Shown here one piece after another: positions 38,444 through 46,631 of a stretch of 64,000 nt of DNA. A program made the position numbers and the translations under genes. This DNA is from Shimia marina (lineage in GTDB: Bacteria > Pseudomonadota > Alphaproteobacteria > Rhodobacterales > Rhodobacteraceae). Where the stretch lies: the NCBI RefSeq assembly GCF_001458175.1, contig NZ_CYPW01000006.1, forward strand, positions 625,554-689,553, written 5' to 3'. The first letter of the stretch is position 1. Each line of letters opens with the position of its first letter. Below the pieces are notes generated by a model. It ran no database searches. It saw nothing but the letters and a program-made list of their open reading frames with translations, and was not told the origin of the DNA.

Positions 38444-40137
38444 GTGTCGGGATCCTGATGCTGGTGCACACGGCCTTTGGGCGGGCCGAACAGGTGGCGC
38501 GCCACTGGGTGGCCTATGGCTGTCCTGTTGTGATCCATGTGGACGCCACGGTGAAGTCCAAGCAATACAAGAAATTTGTACGCGCTTTGGCGGATGTGCC
38601 CGACGTGCGCTTCTGCAAGCGGCACAAATGTGAATGGGGCGGATGGGGGCTTGTGGCCGCCTCACAATCCGCAGGGGAGATGATGCTGGCGGACTTCCCT
38701 CAGGTGCGCCATGTCTACCTGTCCTCAGGCTCCTGTCTGCCACTGCGCCCGGTGCAGGAATTGAAAGATTATCTTGCCGCCCGTCCGCGCACGGATTTTA
38801 TTGAGAGCGCGACCACGGCGGATGTGCCCTGGACAGTGGGCGGATTGGATCATGAACGCTTCACGCTGCACTTTCCCTTCTCGTGGAAGCGGCACCGCTA
38901 TCTCTTTGACAAATGGGTCGACATTCAGCGGTTTTTCCGGGTCAAGCGGCGCATTCCCAATGGGATCGTGCCGCATATGGGCAGCCAGTGGTGGTGTCTG
39001 ACACGCCAAACCCTTTCCGCGATCCTCCAAGACCCTGAGCGGGAGAGTTTTGACGCGTTTTTCAAGCGCGTGTGGATTCCTGATGAAAGCTATTTTCAAA
39101 CGCTGGTGCGGGTGTATTCCAGCAATATCGAGAGTCGCTCGCTGACGCTCAGCAAGTTTGATTTTCAGGGCAAGCCCCATATTTTCTATGACGATCACCT
39201 GCAGTTGCTGCGGCGATCCGATTGTTTTGTGGCGCGCAAGATCTGGCCCCATGCCAATAAGCTGTACAATGGTTTCCTGCGCAGCCCCGAAGGGGCCATC
39301 AAGATGAGCGAGCCCAATCCGGCCAAGATCGACCGGATCTTTGCCAAGGCGGTGGAGCGGCGCACCAAGGGGCGCACGGGCCTCTATATGCAAAGCCGGC
39401 ACCCCAATGAAGGCTGGGAAAACGGCATGACCTTTGGGCGCTATTCCGTGTTTCACGGCTTTGCTGAGCTGTTTGAGGATTTCGAACCCTGGCTGTCGCG
39501 GGCCACAGGGGCACGGGTGCATGGCCATCTTTTTGCACCGGAGCGCGCGGAGTTTGAGGGGGGGCAGCGGGTGATCAATGGCGCGCTAAGCGATGCGCCC
39601 AAGAACCGGGATTATAATTCGATTGCCTTTCTCACCAATCTGATCTGGAACACGCGTGGTGAGCGTCAGTGCTTTCAGGTGGGGCCGCGCGATGAAGGGG
39701 CGCCGGTGTGGTTTTTCGCAAAAGATCCCAATGCGCAGGTGTCGGTGATCAGCGGTGCCTGGGCGATTCCCCTGTTCAAATCCAACCTCAATTTTGCGGA
39801 TATTCGTAAAGAGGCGGCGCGGCTTCAAAAGCTTGAGAATGATCAGCTCTTTGCCCTGCGCAGCCCCTATGCCAAGGCCCGGGTGCGTATCTGGACCTTG
39901 GCGGAATTCATTGAAGCACCGATGGAGCCTTTGCAGACCATCATTGATGAGATCGGCCCGGATAAGGCCCGCCGACTGGGTGAGGCGCCGCGCATGACAG
40001 ATCTGACCGGCTTTGGGCAGTTTCTACAGAATTTGAAAAATCAGGGGATGCATCCCTATTTGATGGGAGATTTTCCGGTGTCTCATGGTGAGACCGATCA
40101 GAAAAAACCACCCCGCAAACCTTATTTGGTGCAGTAA
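38440..40137 (+). CDS. core-2/I-branching-type beta-1,6-N-acetylglucosaminyltransferase (GT14) with C-terminal extension
   Basis: 565 residues. The N-terminal 290 or so fit GT14: ILMLVHTAFGRAEQVARHW, VIHVDATV, YLSSGSCLPLRP, and GSQWWCLTR. GT14 enzymes transfer GlcNAc or xylose to make branches. The C-terminal 270 residues (about 295-565) form a separate domain that accompanies bacterial GT14 members and that I cannot name with certainty (DUF5928-like). ATG 38440 overlaps the previous gene (ATGA). The family is widespread in animals and patchy in bacteria. Confidence 0.85.
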   Translation: MSVGILMLVHTAFGRAEQVARHWVAYGCPVVIHVDATVKSKQYKKFVRALADVPDVRFCKRHKCEWGGWGLVAASQSAGEMMLADFPQVRHVYLSSGSCLPLRPVQELKDYLAARPRTDFIESATTADVPWTVGGLDHERFTLHFPFSWKRHRYLFDKWVDIQRFFRVKRRIPNGIVPHMGSQWWCLTRQTLSAILQDPERESFDAFFKRVWIPDESYFQTLVRVYSSNIESRSLTLSKFDFQGKPHIFYDDHLQLLRRSDCFVARKIWPHANKLYNGFLRSPEGAIKMSEPNPAKIDRIFAKAVERRTKGRTGLYMQSRHPNEGWENGMTFGRYSVFHGFAELFEDFEPWLSRATGARVHGHLFAPERAEFEGGQRVINGALSDAPKNRDYNSIAFLTNLIWNTRGERQCFQVGPRDEGAPVWFFAKDPNAQVSVISGAWAIPLFKSNLNFADIRKEAARLQKLENDQLFALRSPYAKARVRIWTLAEFIEAPMEPLQTIIDEIGPDKARRLGEAPRMTDLTGFGQFLQNLKNQGMHPYLMGDFPVSHGETDQKKPPRKPYLVQ

Positions 40138-40143
40138 TTACGT

Positions 40144-41568
40144 ATGACCAAAGCGTTTGACTATTTTGTGGTGTTTGCAGAGATGCGCACCGGTTCCAAT
40201 TTTCTTGAGGCAAATATCAATCGGTTTGATGGCCTCAGCTGTCACGGTGAAGCCTTCAACCCTTATTTCATCGGCTATCCAAACAAAGACGCGCTGTTGG
40301 ACATCACGCTTGAGCAGCGCACAGAAGATCCTCATCGCCTGATCACAGCGGTGAAAGCCACCGAGGGGCTGTCAGGCTTTCGGTTTTTTCACGATCATGA
40401 ACCCCGCGTGTTGGAGACCATCCTGTCTGATCCACGCTGCGCCAAGATCGTACTGACGCGCAATCCGCTGGACAGCTATGTCAGTTGGAAGATCGCACGC
40501 GCTACGGGCCAGTGGAAATTGACCGACGTGCGTCGCCGCAAAGACAGCAAGGTGCGGTTTGATGGGCCCGAGTTCAAACAGCATGTCGAAGAGTTGCAGG
40601 ATTTTCAGGTCACCTTGATGCGGGCCCTGCAGATCAGCGGGCAGACGGCGTTCTATGTGGCCTATGAAGATCTGCATGATCTGGACGTGATGAATGGGCT
40701 GGCGCGGTTTCTGGGGCATTCCGGTACGCTTGATGCGCTGGATGACAAGATGAAGCGGCAAAACCCAAGCCCGCTGTCAGACAAAGTGTCCAATTTTGGC
40801 GAAATCTCTCTGGCGCTGGCAGATATGGATCGTTTCAATCTGACGCGCACGCCGAACTTTGAGCCACGTCGGGGCGCGGCTGTGCCCAGCTATGTGGCCT
40901 GTGCCGTTGCGCCTTTGCTGTATCTGCCGATGCGCTCTGGCCCGCAGGAGACGGTGACACAGTGGATGGCGGCGCTGGACCATGTGGCGCATGACGGGCT
41001 GATCCATGATTTCAGTCAGAAGACCCTGCGCCAGTGGAAAAAAGCGCATAAAGGGCATCGCAGCTTTACCGTTGTGCGCCATCCAGTGGTGCGGGCCCAT
41101 GCGGCTTTCTGTGACTGTCTGCTGGCGGCAGAGGAGGGCGTGTATAAGAAGATCCGCCGAATGCTGCGGCGGATTTACAAGATGCCCATGCCAAGAGATC
41201 TGCCGGGGTCAGACTATGGCGTCGAGGAGCATCGCGCCGCCTTTGTGGCCTATCTGGAATTTGTGAAGGCGAATCTCGCGGGGCAAACCAGCATTCGCCA
41301 AGATGCCCATTGGGTGAGCCAATCCACCGCCATGCAGGGATTCGCGGATCTGGCTTTGCCGGATATGATTCTGCGGGAAGAAGAACTGGTGAGCTATTTG
41401 CCGGCCTTGGCGATGCAGGTGGGGCGTCTGGATGCGCCGGATCCGGAGGAGGTGGCACCACGGCATCCGGTCTCGCTTGAGGCCATCTACGATGAAGAGA
41501 TCGAGCGCATGGTGCAGGACATCTACAAACGGGATTATATCGCCTTTGGCTATGACCGCTGGAAATGA
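40144..41568 (+). CDS. two-domain sulfotransferase (NodH/Stf0-like plus Sulfotransfer_2-like)
   Basis: 474 residues. First domain (about 1-240): PAPS 5'-phosphosulfate loop with RTGSNFL (Arg15 to Leu21) and 3'-phosphate site LTRNPLDSYVSW (Arg106). Second domain (about 250-474): VVRHPVVRAHAAF (Arg312) and the terminal DYIAFGYD common in carbohydrate sulfotransferases, but its expected 5' loop is altered (YLPMRSGPQE, 260-269). So the second domain may be inactive or atypical. It follows the GT14 gene by six bases and ends at a terminator. It is the last gene of the polysaccharide transcript and probably sulfates the polymer. Genes of this type are commonly annotated nodulation protein NodH. Confidence 0.85.
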   Translation: MTKAFDYFVVFAEMRTGSNFLEANINRFDGLSCHGEAFNPYFIGYPNKDALLDITLEQRTEDPHRLITAVKATEGLSGFRFFHDHEPRVLETILSDPRCAKIVLTRNPLDSYVSWKIARATGQWKLTDVRRRKDSKVRFDGPEFKQHVEELQDFQVTLMRALQISGQTAFYVAYEDLHDLDVMNGLARFLGHSGTLDALDDKMKRQNPSPLSDKVSNFGEISLALADMDRFNLTRTPNFEPRRGAAVPSYVACAVAPLLYLPMRSGPQETVTQWMAALDHVAHDGLIHDFSQKTLRQWKKAHKGHRSFTVVRHPVVRAHAAFCDCLLAAEEGVYKKIRRMLRRIYKMPMPRDLPGSDYGVEEHRAAFVAYLEFVKANLAGQTSIRQDAHWVSQSTAMQGFADLALPDMILREEELVSYLPALAMQVGRLDAPDPEEVAPRHPVSLEAIYDEEIERMVQDIYKRDYIAFGYDRWK

Positions 41569-41570
41569 AA

Positions 41571-41607
41571 ACGCGCCGCGAGGGGGATCCTGCGGCGCGT
41601 AATTTTT
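41571..41607 (+). terminator. terminator of the polysaccharide operon
   Basis: Nine-base perfect arms ACGCGCCGC (41571-41579) and GCGGCGCGT (41592-41600) with a 12-base loop, followed by AATTTTT. Confidence 0.85.
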
Positions 41608-41637
41608 GACCTGAGCCCTGATTTCAGTCGGCCTGTT

Positions 41638-42102
41638 TCAGGCAGCTTGAACCTTGTCGGCCTCTGTCAGGATCATGAACAGCTTGGCCGGATCCGGATT
41701 GGCTCGCAGTTTGGCACAGATGGCCGGCTCCCGCAGTTGGCGTGACACGCGGGCCAAGGCTTTGAGGTGTTCGACACCGGCGGCTTCTGGCGCAAAAAGC
41801 GCAAAAGCCACATCGATTGGCTGACGGTCTACAGAATTGAAATCCACAGGTTTTTCCAACAGGATAAACGCGCCGACCACCCGGTCCAGCCCGTCAAACC
41901 GCGCATGTGGCAAAGCCACCCCGTGCCCCACACCTGTGGGGCCGAGATTTTCACGTTCTTGCAGGGCTTCCACAACCGGTTGGGCAGGAAGCCCATAGGC
42001 GGATTCCGCCAGGTCGCCAAATTCCTGAAGCAAACGCTTCTTGCTTGAGGCGGCTGTGATAACACGTACCGCCTCTGGCTTGAGGATCGTAGAAAGGTCC
42101 AT
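41638..42102 (-). CDS. ptsN: nitrogen-PTS enzyme IIA (EIIA-Ntr)
   Basis: 154 residues. The phosphorylated histidine is His66 in ALPHARFDG, and GPTGVGHG precedes it. EIIA-Ntr is the output of the PTS-Ntr phosphorelay, regulating potassium, nitrogen and carbon functions. It lies 41 bases after hpf, in the conserved lptB-hpf-ptsN order. The EI-Ntr and NPr partners are not in the window. Confidence 0.94.
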   Translation of the reverse strand: MDLSTILKPEAVRVITAASSKKRLLQEFGDLAESAYGLPAQPVVEALQERENLGPTGVGHGVALPHARFDGLDRVVGAFILLEKPVDFNSVDRQPIDVAFALFAPEAAGVEHLKALARVSRQLREPAICAKLRANPDPAKLFMILTEADKVQAA

Positions 42103-42143
42103 CTTGCCTGTGTCTCCGGAGTGCGCGGTCTGTGCGCAATCGC

Positions 42144-42713
42144 TTATGCCTGCGGATCAATCCAGCCTATGTTGCCATCTTCCCGGCGATAGACCACGTT
42201 CAATCCGTTTTTACTTTCATTCTTGAAGACCAGTACCGGCGATCCCGCGAGTTCCATCTGCATCACCGCTTCACCAACGCTCAGAGATGGGATTTTGGTT
42301 TCCATCTCAGCGACGATGACAGGTTGCAGCGTATCTGGCTCGGCCTCATGTTCTTCAGCTTCAGGCGCGAGGATATACGAGGATGCCCCCAAAAGTTCAA
42401 CCGGATCCTGACGTTCCTTATGGTGATCCTTAAGCCGACGCTTGTAACGGCGCAGCTGTTTGTCCATTTTTTCTGCACATCCGTCAAAAGCGGCATAAAT
42501 TTCAGTAGAATGCGCTTTGGCTTGCGCGGTCAGGCCGGTGGACAGGTGGACAGTCGCTTCGCACATGTATTCATGGGCGTGTTTTGAAAACGTGACGGTC
42601 GCGTCGGTTGGGCGGCCTGCGTATTTTTCCAACACACTGCCAAGCTCTGTTTTGACATGTGTCTGCAACGCGTCGCCAACGTCAATCTGTTTTCCGGTAA
42701 TCTGATAGCGCAT
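42144..42713 (-). CDS. hpf: ribosome hibernation-promoting factor, long form
   Basis: 189 residues, long-form HPF. The N-terminal S30AE domain (about 1-100; GKQIDVGDALQTHVKTEL) blocks the mRNA and tRNA sites of idle 30S subunits. The C-terminal domain (about 130-189; PVIVAEMETKIPSLSVGEAVMQM) dimerises ribosomes into 100S. The ATG at 42713 follows AAGGAGACAGG. A short upstream ORF and a promoter lie in the gap before it. Confidence 0.94.
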   Translation of the reverse strand: MRYQITGKQIDVGDALQTHVKTELGSVLEKYAGRPTDATVTFSKHAHEYMCEATVHLSTGLTAQAKAHSTEIYAAFDGCAEKMDKQLRRYKRRLKDHHKERQDPVELLGASSYILAPEAEEHEAEPDTLQPVIVAEMETKIPSLSVGEAVMQMELAGSPVLVFKNESKNGLNVVYRREDGNIGWIDPQA

Positions 42714-42768
42714 CCTGTCTCCTTTTCGATGACATGTCGGACCACGAGCTTGAACTGCCCGTTATCAG

Positions 42769-42795
42769 TTAGGTCCGAATGCTGGAATTGGACAT
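42769..42795 (-). CDS. possible 8-residue upstream ORF in the hpf leader
   Basis: ATG 42795 with AAGGAG at 42806-42801, five bases upstream, encodes MSNSSIRT and a TAA. It lies 55 bases before the hpf start, inside its predicted leader. The ribosome site is better than that of many real genes here. Confidence 0.4.
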   Translation of the reverse strand: MSNSSIRT

Positions 42796-42876
42796 TTGTG
42801 CTCCTTGCGAGTGATCCGGCCTTGGTAAGAAGGCCGCCATCATCACAGCGGGGAGTCGATCAAATGTCATACATGT

Positions 42877-42905
42877 ATTTGAGTAGCACAGGGGGTAAGA
42901 GTCAA
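42877..42905 (-). promoter_or_regulatory. candidate hpf-ptsN promoter
   Basis: Minus strand: TTGACT (42905-42900), 17 bases, TCAAAT (42882-42877). Five of six -35 and four of six -10 bases match the sigma-70 consensus. The leader would be about 155 bases. Confidence 0.45.
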
Positions 42906-42992
42906 TGACCGAGCGTAAGTTTGTGCGATTTTCCGCAGATGGCCCGCAGACTGGCAGACAGAGACAAGCGCTGCCAACGTGCTTGGCGCGGT

Positions 42993-43751
42993 TCAGGAAA
43001 TGCGAAAGTTCTCGCCCAGATAAACCCGCCGCACATTTTCGTTCTCCACCACCTCTTCAGGGGTGCCCGACATCAGTACTTTGCCGTCATGCAGAATATA
43101 GGCGCGATCCACGATTTCGAGGGTCTCACGCACATTGTGGTCGGTGATCAGAACACCGATGCCGCGTTTCTTCAGATCCGCGACCAGATGGCGGATATCG
43201 CCCACCGAAATCGGATCCACCCCGGCAAAAGGCTCATCCAGCAACAGGTATTTTGGATCTGCTGCGAGGCACCGTGCAATCTCCACGCGACGACGCTCCC
43301 CACCGGAAAGAGCCAGCGCAGGGGCGCGGCGCAGGTGTTCGATGGAGAACTCTGACAGCAACTCTTCAAGGCGCTCACGGCGTTTGTGGCGGTCCCTGTG
43401 GGTGATGTCGAGAATGGCGGTGATGTTGTCTTCAACCGACAGGCCGCGGAAAATCGACATTTCCTGCGGTAGATAGCCAATGCCCAATTTGGCGCGGCGG
43501 TACATCGGCAGGGTGGTCACATCGCGCCCATCAATGGACACGCGCCCGCCTTCGGGCACCAGCAGTCCCGCCACGGCATAAAATGTGGTGGTTTTGCCGG
43601 AACCATTTGGGCCTAACAGAGCGACCACTTCGCCGCGTTGCAATTCCATGCTGAAATCCCGGATCACAACCCGCTTGCGATAGGCTTTGCGCAGGCTTTC
43701 CACGTGCAGGCCGGAGCTGCCTGTTGTGACAGAGAGATCAGGTTTGGACAT
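42993..43751 (-). CDS. lptB: LPS export ABC transporter ATPase LptB
   Basis: 252 residues. Walker A GPNGSGKT (47-54), signature [14 protein letters not shown] and Walker [13 protein letters not shown] are intact. LptB powers extraction of LPS by LptFG and transfer through LptC, LptA and LptD. It is the last of the rnd-kdsD-lptC-lptA-lptB run, three bases or fewer between the last three. No rpoN follows it. Confidence 0.96.
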   Translation of the reverse strand: MSKPDLSVTTGSSGLHVESLRKAYRKRVVIRDFSMELQRGEVVALLGPNGSGKTTTFYAVAGLLVPEGGRVSIDGRDVTTLPMYRRAKLGIGYLPQEMSIFRGLSVEDNITAILDITHRDRHKRRERLEELLSEFSIEHLRRAPALALSGGERRRVEIARCLAADPKYLLLDEPFAGVDPISVGDIRHLVADLKKRGIGVLITDHNVRETLEIVDRAYILHDGKVLMSGTPEEVVENENVRRVYLGENFRIS

Positions 43752-43753
43752 GG

Positions 43754-44236
43754 TTACTCAGACTTCAGAACGGTTTTCACACGACCGACCAACTGGGCGG
43801 TGTTATTGTTGAGGTTCAGGATCATTTTGTCAGCGGAAATGGTGGTCGCAGCCTGAAGCACAGTCACATTGCCTGTCATCACCACATTGCCACTTTCGAT
43901 GCTATACACCGCCTCATCGGCTTCAGCCGCATCGGTGCCCTGCACCAAAAGCACATTGCCGGCCGCCACCAGCCGTTCAATGGCCTGATTGTCGTCGGTG
44001 TAATGCACATTGACCTGATCCGCAGTCATGCGCATGTCGCCCTGAGAAATATCGACCTTGCCCTCAAATACGGCGCTGCCGTCTGATTGGTTGACCGACA
44101 GGCTTTCTGCGGTGACTTCCACCGGCAGGCCCGTGTCCTGTTCGGATTTGCCAAAGCCCAGCTGCAAACCCTGGGCTGTGCCTGCGACCGGCGTTAAGGC
44201 CAGCAAAATCATCATCAACAGTCGGAACAATGGCAC
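43754..44236 (-). CDS. lptA: periplasmic LPS bridge protein LptA
   Basis: 160 residues. A signal peptide ([18 protein letters not shown]) precedes an OstA-like beta-jellyroll domain ([43 protein letters not shown]). It forms the periplasmic bridge between LptC and LptD. It is short but complete for alphaproteobacterial LptA. The lptC stop is three bases upstream. Confidence 0.93.
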   Translation of the reverse strand: MPLFRLLMMILLALTPVAGTAQGLQLGFGKSEQDTGLPVEVTAESLSVNQSDGSAVFEGKVDISQGDMRMTADQVNVHYTDDNQAIERLVAAGNVLLVQGTDAAEADEAVYSIESGNVVMTGNVTVLQAATTISADKMILNLNNNTAQLVGRVKTVLKSE

Positions 44237-44239
44237 AGG

Positions 44240-44851
44240 TCACCTCTTGGTCTTTGTGGGCGTGTATACCAATTGCACGCCTTTTGTGAAAAACAAATAT
44301 ATTTCATTGTTTTCCCCGGAGGGCCGCAGCGCCATGCGCCCTGCCGTCAGCGTGCCCAGCGCGCTTTCGGCACGCACGTCGCCTGCGGTGTCCGCGCGGG
44401 CATCGGTCAGGCCGAAGGTCATCTCGTCGGTCAGAATGGTGAAGCCATTGCTGGTGATGATTTCCACATCCCCTTCCAGAATCACCTCCTCAAAGCTGCC
44501 GTCCATATCGCCTGCTTCGGCACGGATGGTCACTTCGGTGCCATCCTGCGTTGTCAGTAGCGCGCCGATCTGATCGGCAATGATGCGCGATGAGTCTTCT
44601 TGGTCAGGCCGGGCCGTGGCCGAGGTCACAGTGATGTCGTGGCCCTGTTCGGTGCGGCCGGAAAAATAGGGTGCGGTGATCTGGCGGTCGCGCAGACGCT
44701 TTTCCAGTTCCACGTCAGCAAAAGGAATGGCGCTTTCCAGATCCACTTCCTGAGAGACGAGAAACAGGGTCGACAGAATGCCAAGCGCCGCCAGCGGCAG
44801 GATCACCTTCAGCCCGGCGACCAGATTGGAATATGTCAGCCGCCGCCGCAT
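44240..44851 (-). CDS. lptC: LPS export protein LptC
   Basis: 203 residues. One membrane helix near the N-terminus (LPLAALGILSTLFLVS) is followed by a jellyroll periplasmic domain. ATG 44851 gives MRRRLTYSNLV and sits five bases after the kdsD stop; an earlier in-frame ATG at 44881 would overlap kdsD. Sequence similarity between LptC proteins is low, so the call rests partly on position beside lptA-lptB. Confidence 0.88.
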   Translation of the reverse strand: MRRRLTYSNLVAGLKVILPLAALGILSTLFLVSQEVDLESAIPFADVELEKRLRDRQITAPYFSGRTEQGHDITVTSATARPDQEDSSRIIADQIGALLTTQDGTEVTIRAEAGDMDGSFEEVILEGDVEIITSNGFTILTDEMTFGLTDARADTAGDVRAESALGTLTAGRMALRPSGENNEIYLFFTKGVQLVYTPTKTKR

Positions 44852-44856
44852 CCCGC

Positions 44857-45831
44857 TCAGCCCAGACCCGCCCGCAGGCAATCATGGATGTGCAGCAGGC
44901 CCACCGGCTTGCCGCCTTGCTCTGCATCCACCACAAACAGACAGGTGATCTGACGCTGGTTCATGATGCCCACAGCCTCCTCAGCCATGGCACCGGGGGC
45001 AATGGTCATTGGGTCTGCCGTCATGACCTGATCTGTGGTCTGCTGCAGAATGCCGTCCATCTTACGGCGCAGATCCCCATCGGTGATGATCCCGGTCAGG
45101 GCGCCATTGGCATTGGTGATGCCAACCACGCCAAATCCTTTATCACTGATCTCATTGAGAGCAGCGGGCATCGCAGTGTTCTCTGCGATCAACGGAACTT
45201 TGGCACCGGTGTGCATCAGATCTTGCACCAGCGTGAGCTGTGCCCCAAGTTTGCCACCGGGGTGGAAGGCGCGGAAGTTCTCTGGTGTGAAACGGCGATG
45301 TTCCATAAGAGCCACCGCCAGCGCATCCCCAAGGGCCAGCGTCATGGTGGTGGTGGTGGTGGGCACCACGCCGGTGCCGCAGGCCTCTTCCGCCTGAGGC
45401 AGAATCAGGGCCACATCACTTTGGGTGATGAGCGTGCTTTCCGGGCGGCTTGCCACACCGATCAGCGGAATGTTGAAGCGCCGCGTATGCGCAATCAGAT
45501 CGGCGAGCTCTGGGGTTTCACCGCTGTTGGACAGGACCAGCGCCACATCCCCCTTTGCCACCATGCCCAGATCGCCGTGGCTGGCCTCCGCGGGATGCAC
45601 AAACTGTGCCGGCGTGCCGGTGGAGGCGAAGGTTGCGGCGATCTTGCGGGCAATATGCCCGGATTTCCCCATGCCAGAGACAATCACCCGGCCCTCGGCG
45701 TGCAGCAGCAGCGACACCGCCTCGCCGATATTCTGTCCGAGGCTGTCTGCCAGCGCTCCGAGGGCGTTTTGCTCAATGGAAATCACCCGGCGAGCGGTTT
45801 CGAGAAAGGTCTGCTTGTCTGCGTCTGTCAT
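44857..45831 (-). CDS. kdsD: arabinose-5-phosphate isomerase (KpsF/GutQ family)
   Basis: 324 residues. A SIS sugar-phosphate isomerase domain (about 40-170; VSGMGKSGHIARKIAATFASTGTPA; SNSGETPELADL) is followed by two CBS domains (about 205-324). It makes arabinose 5-phosphate, first precursor of Kdo. The cytidylyltransferase gene kdsB is in the same window. It is downstream of rnd by 48 bases and immediately upstream of lptC. Confidence 0.93.
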   Translation of the reverse strand: MTDADKQTFLETARRVISIEQNALGALADSLGQNIGEAVSLLLHAEGRVIVSGMGKSGHIARKIAATFASTGTPAQFVHPAEASHGDLGMVAKGDVALVLSNSGETPELADLIAHTRRFNIPLIGVASRPESTLITQSDVALILPQAEEACGTGVVPTTTTTMTLALGDALAVALMEHRRFTPENFRAFHPGGKLGAQLTLVQDLMHTGAKVPLIAENTAMPAALNEISDKGFGVVGITNANGALTGIITDGDLRRKMDGILQQTTDQVMTADPMTIAPGAMAEEAVGIMNQRQITCLFVVDAEQGGKPVGLLHIHDCLRAGLG

Positions 45832-45879
45832 GAGGTCTTCCGTGGTCTTTCTGACTTAGAAAGCGGTGGGGGGGGAGGG

Positions 45880-46491
45880 TTAGTGGGCAAAGATGTCCTG
45901 TTCAGGCCAGCCTGCAAGGTCAAGCTGCGCGCGTGTGGGCAGGAAATCAAAACAGGACTGCGCCATGTCGGTGCGGCCTTCGCGCGCCAAGCGGCTATCA
46001 AGTTTCTCCTTCAGCGCGTGCAGGTAGAGCACATCGGAGGCGGCATAGTCGAGCTGCGCCTCGGTCAGGGTTTCAGCCCCCCAGTCGCTCATCTGCTGCT
46101 GTTTGGAGACATCCACGCCGACCAGCTCTTGCAGCAGGTTTTTCAACCCGTGGCGATCGGTATAGGTGCGCACCAGTTTGGACGCGATTTTGGTGCAATA
46201 GACCGGTGCGGTCAGTGCGCCAAAGGCGTTGAACATTGCGGCAATGTCAAAACGGCCGAAGTGGAACAGTTTCAACACATTCGGATCGGTCAGCATTTTC
46301 TCCAGATTGGGCGCGCTGGTCTGACCTTTGGCCACCTGCACCATATGGGCGTTGCCATCCCCGCCAGACATCTGAATCACGCAGAGCCGGTCGCGATGCG
46401 GATTGAGCCCCATGGTTTCACAGTCGATGGCCACAACCGGGCCCAGATCGAGCCCATCGGGCAGGTCATTCTGATAGAGAAAATTCGCCAT
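45880..46491 (-). CDS. rnd: ribonuclease D-like 3'-5' exonuclease
   Basis: 203 residues, only the DEDD exonuclease domain: Exo I VAIDCETMGL, Exo II FHFGRFDIAAM, Exo III YAASDVLYL. The HRDC domains of enteric RNase D are absent, as is common for the short alphaproteobacterial type. It trims tRNA or other structured RNA. ATG 46491 is preferred, with GAGG five bases upstream; an in-frame start at 46521 is possible. It begins the LPS-transport run. Confidence 0.9.
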   Translation of the reverse strand: MANFLYQNDLPDGLDLGPVVAIDCETMGLNPHRDRLCVIQMSGGDGNAHMVQVAKGQTSAPNLEKMLTDPNVLKLFHFGRFDIAAMFNAFGALTAPVYCTKIASKLVRTYTDRHGLKNLLQELVGVDVSKQQQMSDWGAETLTEAQLDYAASDVLYLHALKEKLDSRLAREGRTDMAQSCFDFLPTRAQLDLAGWPEQDIFAH

Positions 46492-46631
46492 TTTTGCCTC
46501 AGCTTTCCGGATGACACGCACTTACGGTCTTCCATGGGATGTTTCAATGTTTTGCGGGTCTCTGAGCCATATCGGCCAAAGACTGCCAAATGACCAACGT
46601 GAGAGGCAGGTGATGCCTTTACGAAGGTTTT

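Noticed and set aside
44833-46593. 586-codon frame opposite kdsD and rnd
   Set aside because: Covers two well-supported genes on the other strand and shows His/Gly-rich low-quality translation.
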